Below are positions 58,147 to 64,000 of a stretch of 64,000 nt of DNA, piece after piece (position 1 is the first letter of the stretch; each line of letters begins with the position of its first letter). The stretch lies in assembly GCF_001691415.1 (NCBI RefSeq), contig NZ_LRRR01000002.1, positions 310,001-374,000 on the forward strand, given 5' to 3'. Under the pieces are notes generated by a model. It was given only the letters and a program-made list of their open reading frames with translations, did no database searches and was not told where the DNA came from. Position numbers and translations under genes: made by a program. Origin of the DNA: Pararhodobacter sp. CCB-MM2. GTDB taxonomy: Bacteria > Pseudomonadota > Alphaproteobacteria > Rhodobacterales > Rhodobacteraceae.

Positions 58147-59148
58147 ATGACTTTCGCCAAGCCCCCCCGGCACAGCACCGAGACCCAGCACCACGTCTTC
58201 CTCTTGCTGGAGAACTTCACCCATCTGGCGTTCTCCTGCGCGCTGGAGCCCCTGCGCACCGCCAATCTGGCCGCCGGGCGCCCGCTCTATTCGTGGCAGA
58301 TGGTCTCGGCGGACGGCTTGCCGGTGCGGTCGTCGAACGGGACCACGACACTGGTCGACGCCGCGCTGGCGCCGCTGCACCGCAACGACACCTTGGTGGT
58401 GGTCGGCGGGGTGCGGGCAGGCCTTGCCTCGACCCCCCGGCTGTTGGCTCAACTGCGGCACAATCAGGCGCATGGCGTCCGGCTGATGGGCATTTGCGGC
58501 GGGGTCGAGCTGCTGGCCACGGCCGGCCTGCTGCAAGGGCAGGATTGCGCCGTCGATTGGCAGGGCCTGCGCAGCTTTGCCGAGCGTCATCCGAGCACAA
58601 GGCCCAGCGACCGCGCCTTCGTCCGAGGGCCGGTGCCGACCGCCGCCTCGGGTATCTCGGCCACGGATCTAATGCTGCACGAGATCGGCGCGCAGCATGG
58701 CGCGGATCTTGCCAGCCTCGTCGGCGACATGCTGAGCTATGGCAATGCGCGACCGACGCAGGGGCGGCAGCGGGTGTCGGTGCGGGCGTTCCTCGGGGTT
58801 CGGAACGGGGTGATCGCCGGGGCCGTGAAGATGATGCAGGACAATGTCGACGCCCCCCTGGCGGTGAGCGAGATCGCCGCCGCCCTCGGCGTGTCGACCC
58901 GGCAGATCGAGAGGCTCTTCGCGCGCTATCTCAAGGACACGCCGACCCGCTATTATACCGCGCTGCGGCTGGATCATGCGCGCAGCCTGCTCCGCGATAC
59001 CGACCTGTCGGTGACCGAGATCTCGCTGGCCTGCGGCTTCAACGGCAGCGGGCAGTTCTCCAAGGTCTACAAGAAGCATTTCGGCACCTCGCCGCGGGGT
59101 TTCCGGGCGGTACAGCTGGAACCCTTCGCCGCTCAACCAAGTGCCTGA
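58147..59148 (+). CDS. GbdR/GlxA-type AraC regulator with DJ-1-like sensor domain
   Basis: A 333-residue regulator. Residues 15 to about 195 are a DJ-1/GATase1-like domain (HHVFLLLENFTHLAFSCALE, LMGICGGVELLATAGLL). The C-terminus is the AraC double helix-turn-helix (ALGVSTRQIERLFARYLKDT, EISLACGFNGSGQFSKVYKK). The layout resembles GbdR, the glycine-betaine/dimethylglycine sensor. It lies 4 bp after the methyltransferase gene and is probably co-transcribed with and regulates it. Its 3' end overlaps the convergent lysR by 16 bp. Confidence 0.93.
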   Translation: MTFAKPPRHSTETQHHVFLLLENFTHLAFSCALEPLRTANLAAGRPLYSWQMVSADGLPVRSSNGTTTLVDAALAPLHRNDTLVVVGGVRAGLASTPRLLAQLRHNQAHGVRLMGICGGVELLATAGLLQGQDCAVDWQGLRSFAERHPSTRPSDRAFVRGPVPTAASGISATDLMLHEIGAQHGADLASLVGDMLSYGNARPTQGRQRVSVRAFLGVRNGVIAGAVKMMQDNVDAPLAVSEIAAALGVSTRQIERLFARYLKDTPTRYYTALRLDHARSLLRDTDLSVTEISLACGFNGSGQFSKVYKKHFGTSPRGFRAVQLEPFAAQPSA

Positions 59149-60038
59149 CCGGTTTCCTCGGCCAGCCCAGTGATCCAGTCGCGCACTTCCGCGGTGCCGG
59201 GCTGATGGCCGACTTGCCGCAGGTAGAACGCGCCCGGCGCCTGCAGCACCGGTCCCGGCAAGGGAACCAAAGTACCCTCGGCAATCAACGGCCGATCCCC
59301 GCTGCACCAGGCCAGCAAGGTGCCCTGCCCGCCAAGCGCCGCCGCCACCGCATCCTCGTAGCGGTTGACCGACAGCGAGGGGCGCAGATCGCCCGTCGAC
59401 AGCCCGGCGGCCCGCGCCCAATCGCGCCACGTCAGCCAGCTTTGGTCCGGCGCGTCGTACTGGATCAGTGGCGCGCGCAAGACGTCGGCCGCGGTTTGCA
59501 TCGGGTGGCGCGCCAGAAAACCCGCCGTCGCCATGGCGCGGATATCCGCCGCGAAAAGCGGGCTCCAGTCGGGGCCCAGCTCGGCCGTCGGGCCCTTGAA
59601 CATGACGGTGAAATCGGCGCCGGCGACGCCCTCGGGGCTGTCTTGGGCGATGATGCGGATCGGAATGTCCGGGTGGCGCGCGGCAAAGTCCTGCAGACGC
59701 GGCATCAGCCATAGATGCGACAGCCGGACCGACAGCGCGACGGTGATCGGCGCGAAGGGCCGGTGCTGCGCCTCGCGCATGGCGCGCGCGATCGATCCCA
59801 GCGCCAGCGCAGTGGTGGCGAACAGCTCGCGCCCGGCTTCGGTCAGTTCGACATGGCGGGGACGGCGGTGGAACAGGGGTTGTCCCAGACGCTCCTCCAG
59901 CGCGACGATCTGTTTGCTGACCGCGGCCTGCGTCACGCCCAGCTCCTGCGCAGCGCGGGTGAAACTGCCCAGCCGCCCCGCCGCCTCGAGGGCGAAGAGG
60001 GGCGACAGGGGACCGATCTCGGAGCGCAGGGATGCCAT
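59133..60038 (-). CDS. LysR-family transcriptional regulator (GcvA-like)
   Basis: A 301-residue LysR regulator with a winged helix at about residues 12-70 (FALEAAGRLGSFTRAAQELG, VTQAAVSKQIVALEERLGQ) and the usual effector domain (ITVALSVRLSHLWLMPRL). The N-terminal text resembles the GcvA/AmpR branch. Its start codon directly abuts a 24-bp perfect inverted repeat, and no clear ribosome site is visible outside it. It is downstream of the second dipeptide-type ABC operon on the same strand. Confidence 0.92.
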   Translation of the reverse strand: MASLRSEIGPLSPLFALEAAGRLGSFTRAAQELGVTQAAVSKQIVALEERLGQPLFHRRPRHVELTEAGRELFATTALALGSIARAMREAQHRPFAPITVALSVRLSHLWLMPRLQDFAARHPDIPIRIIAQDSPEGVAGADFTVMFKGPTAELGPDWSPLFAADIRAMATAGFLARHPMQTAADVLRAPLIQYDAPDQSWLTWRDWARAAGLSTGDLRPSLSVNRYEDAVAAALGGQGTLLAWCSGDRPLIAEGTLVPLPGPVLQAPGAFYLRQVGHQPGTAEVRDWITGLAEETGQALG

Positions 60039-60062
60039 GAGGCAGAGTTATGCCTCTGCCTC
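60039..60062. promoter_or_regulatory. perfect inverted repeat abutting lysR start codon
   Basis: GAGGCAGAG-ttatgc-CTCTGCCTC has perfect 9-bp arms with a 6-base spacer. On the minus strand it ends directly at the lysR ATG and begins 8 bases after the dppF stop. It could be a LysR operator, a terminator for the ABC operon, or an mRNA hairpin that hides the lysR ribosome site. Confidence 0.6.
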
Positions 60063-60070
60063 ATAGGCCG

Positions 60071-61057
60071 TCAAGCGACGGCGTGGTCCAGCGCGTGACA
60101 GGCGGCCTGTCCGATGGGCGTCTGCCGGGGCTGCGGGATCTCCTGCTTGCAGCGGTCGAAGGCCAGAGGACAGCGCGGGTGGAAGGCACAGCCCGAGGGC
60201 GGCGAGATCGGGTTCGGAATCTCGCCCTCGACCGGACGGCGCCGGCGACCCGACAGCGCGAGGTCCGGCACGGCGTCGAGCAGCATGCGCGTATAGGGAT
60301 GCTGCGGCTCGGTGAACAGTTTCTTGCCCTGCGCCACCTCGACCAGACGGCCGAGGTACAACACGCCGATCCGGCTGGACATGTGCCGCACCACCGACAG
60401 ATCGTGGCTGATGAGCAGGTAGGTCAGGCCGAATTCGTCCTGCAGATCGCGCATCAGGTTCAGGATCTGCGCCTGCACCGACACATCCAAGGCCGAGGTC
60501 GGTTCGTCGCAGACGATGAATTCCGGCTTCGAGGACAGCGCCCGCGCGATGGCGATCCGCTGCCGCTGTCCGCCCGAGAATTCATGCGGGAACTTGTTCA
60601 CGTCATTGGCGGACAGGCCCACGACCTCCAGCAGCCGACCGGCTTCCTTCCGGGCATCCGTGGCGTTCATCAGGCCGAAGGTGCGGATCGGCTCCGAAAT
60701 GATCTCGCCCACGCGCCAACGCGGATTAAGGCTGGCGAAGGGGTCTTGGAAAATCATCTGGAAGCGCCGCCGCAGGCTGCGGGGGATGCCCGCCCCCGCG
60801 TCGATGCGCTGGCCGTCGAAGGTGATCGTCCCGGCGGAGGGCGCGAGCAGCCCGACCACCATCTTGGCGATCGTCGATTTGCCAGAGCCGGATTCGCCCA
60901 CCAGCGCGAAGGTCTCACCGCGGCCGATCTCGAAGCTGACATCGGCATTGGCGGTGAGGAATTGCTTGTCTTCGCGCTCGATCACACGGTTGAGCCAAGG
61001 CTTCGACACGTCGAAACGGCGGGTCAGCCCGTCGATTTTCACCAGCGGATCAGACAT
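60071..61057 (-). CDS. dipeptide-type ABC importer ATPase (DppF-like, second system)
   Basis: A 328-residue ABC ATPase with GESGSGKSTIAKMVVGLL, FSGGQRQRIAIARAL and FIVCDEPTSALDVS, plus the C-terminal oligopeptide extension GCAFHPRCPLAFDRC. The ATG at 61057 overlaps the DppD gene by 8 bp. It is the last gene of the operon before lysR. In this system the two ATPases are separate, unlike the fused pair at 40880. Confidence 0.94.
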   Translation of the reverse strand: MSDPLVKIDGLTRRFDVSKPWLNRVIEREDKQFLTANADVSFEIGRGETFALVGESGSGKSTIAKMVVGLLAPSAGTITFDGQRIDAGAGIPRSLRRRFQMIFQDPFASLNPRWRVGEIISEPIRTFGLMNATDARKEAGRLLEVVGLSANDVNKFPHEFSGGQRQRIAIARALSSKPEFIVCDEPTSALDVSVQAQILNLMRDLQDEFGLTYLLISHDLSVVRHMSSRIGVLYLGRLVEVAQGKKLFTEPQHPYTRMLLDAVPDLALSGRRRRPVEGEIPNPISPPSGCAFHPRCPLAFDRCKQEIPQPRQTPIGQAACHALDHAVA

Positions 61058-62045
61058 GCGGCACCTCCCGGCGCTTGGCCTCGTCATAGAGCCAGCAGGC
61101 GACCTGCCGCCCGCCCTCCTGCGCGATCAATTCAGGGCGCTCGACCGTGCAGGGACCGAAAGCCTTGGCGCAGCGCGGGTTGAAGGCGCAGCCCGTGGGG
61201 ATGGCGTTGAGGCGCGGCATGGCGCCGGGGATCTGTACCAGCCGGTCGCTCTCCTGCGTCAGCGTCGGGATCGAGCTCATCAGCCCGGCGGTATAGGGAT
61301 GCATCGCCTCGGTGATGACCTCGCGCACGGGGCCGACCTCGGCCATGCGCCCGGCATAGAGGACGGCGACGCGGTCCGCGGTTTCGGCAATGACGCCCAT
61401 GTCATGGGTGATCAGCATCACCGCAGCACCCCGTTCGGCGCAGATGTCCTTCAACACCTCGATGATCTGCGACTGCACCGAGACATCCAGCGCCGTGGTC
61501 GGCTCGTCGGCGATCACCAGCTCGGGCTCGGCGCAGAGCGCCAGCGCGATCACCACGCGCTGCCGCATGCCGCCCGAGAAATGGTGCGGGTAATCGTCGA
61601 TCCGGCGCGCGGCGGCGGGGATGCCGACGCGGTCCAGAAGGGCGACGGCGCGCTTGCGAGCCTCGGCTTCCGAGCAGTCGATATGCGTGCGGATCGTCTC
61701 GATCAACTGCTGGGCAACGGTATAGAGCGGGTTGAGCGAGGTCAGCGGGTCCTGAAACACCATGCCGATGCGCTTGCCGCGGATCTTGCGCATGGCTTCG
61801 GGGGTGATGTTGTCGATGCGCTGCCCCTTGAGGCGGATCTCGCCCGAGGCAATGCGGCCCGGGGGCTCGATCAGGCCGATGATGGCGGCGCCGGTGATGG
61901 ATTTGCCGGCACCGGATTCGCCGACCATGCCCAGCACCTCGCCGGGCATGATGTCGAAGCTCACGCGGTCCAAGGCGCGCAGGATGCCGCGACGGGTGGG
62001 GAATTCCACCACCAGATCGCGGACGGAAAGAAGGGGCTCTGCCAT
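61050..62045 (-). CDS. dipeptide-type ABC importer ATPase (DppD-like, second system)
   Basis: A 331-residue ABC ATPase with GESGAGKSITGAAIIGLI, FSGGMRQRVVIALAL and LVIADEPTTALDVS, plus the oligopeptide extension GCAFNPRCAKAFGPC. It follows the DppC gene by 13 bp. Together with DppF it energises import of a small peptide or related amino compound. Confidence 0.94.
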   Translation of the reverse strand: MAEPLLSVRDLVVEFPTRRGILRALDRVSFDIMPGEVLGMVGESGAGKSITGAAIIGLIEPPGRIASGEIRLKGQRIDNITPEAMRKIRGKRIGMVFQDPLTSLNPLYTVAQQLIETIRTHIDCSEAEARKRAVALLDRVGIPAAARRIDDYPHHFSGGMRQRVVIALALCAEPELVIADEPTTALDVSVQSQIIEVLKDICAERGAAVMLITHDMGVIAETADRVAVLYAGRMAEVGPVREVITEAMHPYTAGLMSSIPTLTQESDRLVQIPGAMPRLNAIPTGCAFNPRCAKAFGPCTVERPELIAQEGGRQVACWLYDEAKRREVPHV

Positions 62046-62058
62046 GGCGGGGCCTCCC

Positions 62059-63006
62059 TTAGCGAAGACGGGGGTTCAGCGCGTCGCGCAGCCAGTCACC
62101 GAGCAGGTTGACCGACAGCGCCAGCGCCAGAAGGGTGAGAGCGGGGAACAGCAGGATCCACCATTCGCCCGAGATCAGGAACGACTGGCCGATGCGGATC
62201 AGCGTCCCGAGGCTCGGTTGCGTCGGCGGTACGCCCACGCCGAGGAAGGACAAGGTCGCCTCGGCGATGATCGCCAGCGCCAGCGAGATCGTGGCGATGA
62301 CCAGCACCGGGCCCATGACATTGGGCAGGATGTGGCGGAACATGATCTTCACCGGATGCGCGCCGATCACACGGGCGGCCTGCACGTATTCCTTGTTCTT
62401 CTCGACCATCGTGGCGCCGCGCACGACGCGGGCGAATTGCACCCAGTCGGACAGGCCGATGGCGACGATCAGCACCCAGATCGCCAGCTGGTCGCGCAGG
62501 TTGTCAGGGATGAAGCCGCGCGCGATGCCGAAGACCAGAAGCGCGATCAGGATCGCCGGGAAAGCCAGCTGCACATCGGCCACGCGCATCAGGGCGCTGT
62601 CGACCCAGCCGCCGCGCCAGCCGGCAAACAGGCCCACGGAAATGCCCAAAACCATCGCGAACAGCACGGCCATGGCGCCGACGAACAACGAGGTCCGCGT
62701 GCCATAGAGGATCGTCGACAGCATGTCGCGGCCCTGATTGTCGGCGCCCATCAGGAAGGTCTCGCCGGTGAAGGCGTTGGGCTCCATCGGCGGGGTGAAT
62801 CCGTTCATCAGGTTCAGCTCGGCCGGGTTGAACGGGTTCATCGTGGCCAGCCACGGCGCGAAGACCGCGCCGCCGATGATGATCAGCGCGACCAGCGTCG
62901 CGGCGATGGCCACGGGCGCGGTGCGGAAGGCATAGGCCAGATCGCTGTCCCACATCCGGTACAGGCGGCTTGGCTCTTTCGGGGTGGGATTCGGTTCGGT
63001 GGTCAT
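62059..63006 (-). CDS. dipeptide-type ABC importer permease (DppC-like, second system)
   Basis: A 315-residue inner-membrane permease with six hydrophobic segments. The DppC signature FLMGADNQGRDMLSTILYGTR and coupling loop EYVQAARVIGAHPVKIMFRHILP are clear. An N-terminal cytoplasmic tail of about 30 residues precedes the first helix. It starts 13 bp after the DppB stop. Confidence 0.93.
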   Translation of the reverse strand: MTTEPNPTPKEPSRLYRMWDSDLAYAFRTAPVAIAATLVALIIIGGAVFAPWLATMNPFNPAELNLMNGFTPPMEPNAFTGETFLMGADNQGRDMLSTILYGTRTSLFVGAMAVLFAMVLGISVGLFAGWRGGWVDSALMRVADVQLAFPAILIALLVFGIARGFIPDNLRDQLAIWVLIVAIGLSDWVQFARVVRGATMVEKNKEYVQAARVIGAHPVKIMFRHILPNVMGPVLVIATISLALAIIAEATLSFLGVGVPPTQPSLGTLIRIGQSFLISGEWWILLFPALTLLALALSVNLLGDWLRDALNPRLR

Positions 63007-63019
63007 GGCGCGGCCTCCG

Positions 63020-64000
63020 TCAATGAGCCTTGGCCGCGCGATCGACGCGCAGGCGGGGGTCGACCGCGTAGTAGAGCAGGTCGACGATCAGGTTGATGAC
63101 CACGAAGATCAGCGCGATCATCATCAGATAGGCGGCCATCACCGGCACATCGACGAAGCGGACCGAGTTGATGAACAGCGCGCCGACGCCCGGCCAGTTG
63201 AACACCGTCTCGGTGATGATGGCGAAGGCGATGATCGATCCCAGCTGCAACCCGGTGATGGTGATCACGGGCACCAGCGTGTTCTTCAGCGCATGGCCGA
63301 AGTTCACCGCGCGCGAGGACAGGCCACGGGCGCGGGCGAACTTGATATAATCGGTGCGCAGGACCTCCAGCATCTCGGCCCGCACGAGGCGCATGATCAG
63401 AGTCATCTGGTACAGGCCCAGCGTGATCGCCGGCAGGATCAGCGCAAGCCGGCCGGAATGGGTCAGGAAGCCCGTCGACCACCAATCGCCCAAGGCCACG
63501 ACCTCGCCCCGTCCGTTGGAGGGCAACCAGCGCAGTTCCACCGCGAAGACCCAGATCAGCAGCACGCCGATCAGGAAGGTCGGCAGCGACACGCCAATGA
63601 GCGAGCCGGTCATGATCAGGTTGGACAGGATCCCGCGGCGCTTGAGGGCGGTGTAGACCCCCAGCGACAGGCCCAGCACGAAGGCCAAGGTGCCCGAGAC
63701 CAGCGCCAGCTCCACTGTGGCGGGCAGGCGTTGCAGGATCAGCTCGGTCACCGGCATCTGCAGCCGGTACGAGATCCCGAACTCGCCTTGCAGGGCATCG
63801 CCCATGAAACGCAGGAACTGGCTGATGATGGAATCGTTCAGGCCAAGGCTGTCGCGCAGGGCCTCTCGGTCGGCGATCGAGGCTTCCTGACCGACCATCG
63901 ACGAGATCGGGTCGCCGACGAAGCGGAAAAGCGTGAAGGAGACGGCGGCTACGGCGACCATCACGATGATCGATTGCAGCAGGCGTCTGAGAATGAAGGC
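63020..64000 (-). CDS. dipeptide-type ABC importer permease (DppB-like, second system), 5' end outside window
   Basis: The open frame runs to the window edge, and the 12 codons before the first internal start (GTG at 63964) read AFILRRLLQSII, the normal first helix of DppB. The true start is therefore beyond base 64000. Family signatures are LGLNDSIISQFLRFMG, AEMLEVLRTDYIKFARARGL and TETVFNWPGVGALF. The binding-protein gene of this system is probably just outside the window. Confidence 0.93.
   Translation of the reverse strand, partial: AFILRRLLQSIIVMVAVAAVSFTLFRFVGDPISSMVGQEASIADREALRDSLGLNDSIISQFLRFMGDALQGEFGISYRLQMPVTELILQRLPATVELALVSGTLAFVLGLSLGVYTALKRRGILSNLIMTGSLIGVSLPTFLIGVLLIWVFAVELRWLPSNGRGEVVALGDWWSTGFLTHSGRLALILPAITLGLYQMTLIMRLVRAEMLEVLRTDYIKFARARGLSSRAVNFGHALKNTLVPVITITGLQLGSIIAFAIITETVFNWPGVGALFINSVRFVDVPVMAAYLMMIALIFVVINLIVDLLYYAVDPRLRVDRAAKAH

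Overview
The window is GC-rich, densely coded and dominated by transporters, Rieske proteins, SDRs, a GcvT-type flavoprotein and an MttB-type methyltransferase. This mix suggests an alphaproteobacterium, most likely of the Rhodobacteraceae/Paracoccaceae type; that placement is inferred from gene content only. I see no rRNA, tRNA, CRISPR array, insertion sequence or phage gene. The region is a string of catabolic cassettes: each pairs an importer with a few enzymes, and most have their own regulator.

Layout. (1) 1-828: partial COG0523/CobW GTPase behind a Zur-like palindrome. (2) 1178-5732: IclR regulator divergent from a split Rieske oxygenase (separate Rieske protein and cluster-less catalytic subunit), a glutamine-synthetase-like ligase and an unknown protein. 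(3) 5799-14005: branched-chain/amide-type ABC importer, cysteine hydrolase, AraC regulator and amidase, together a likely amide uptake and hydrolysis unit. (4) 14074-21030: six-gene operon of tripartite tricarboxylate-type importer, two amidohydrolases, Rieske ferredoxin and ferredoxin reductase. (5) 21194-30026: GFA protein, LysR, Rrf2 and XRE-cupin regulators, a dimethylglycine/sarcosine dehydrogenase-like flavoprotein, a CMD-family protein, an SDR and a DJ-1/AraC pair. (6) 30484-35823: TRAP importer, AroE-like dehydrogenase and TIM-barrel isomerase/dehydratase under a TetR regulator with two matching operators. (7) 35809-47632: eight-gene operon under a LacI regulator: exported isochorismatase-fold protein, dipeptide-type ABC importer, HyuA, HyuB and an unusual alanine racemase. 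Three near-identical LacI-type operators are present, one inside hyuA. (8) 47834-56363: GntR and GST genes divergent from an SDR, second TRAP importer, two SDRs and a flavoprotein dehydrogenase. (9) 56586-64000: MttB-family methyltransferase, GbdR-like AraC regulator, LysR regulator and a second dipeptide-type ABC importer that runs off the window.

A common theme is nitrogen-containing small molecules: amides, hydantoin-like rings, N-methyl amino acids, quaternary amines and gamma-glutamylated amines. One speculative route joins several cassettes: a hydantoinase (HyuAB) gives an N-carbamoyl amino acid, an isochorismatase-fold hydrolase removes the carbamoyl group, and the flavoprotein demethylates the N-methyl glycine product. 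The most unusual items are the split Rieske oxygenase, the operator inside hyuA, the alanine racemase with a changed pyridine-nitrogen residue, the apparent isochorismatase-fold pseudoenzyme, and the recurring GC-rich stem-loops next to solute-binding-protein genes.
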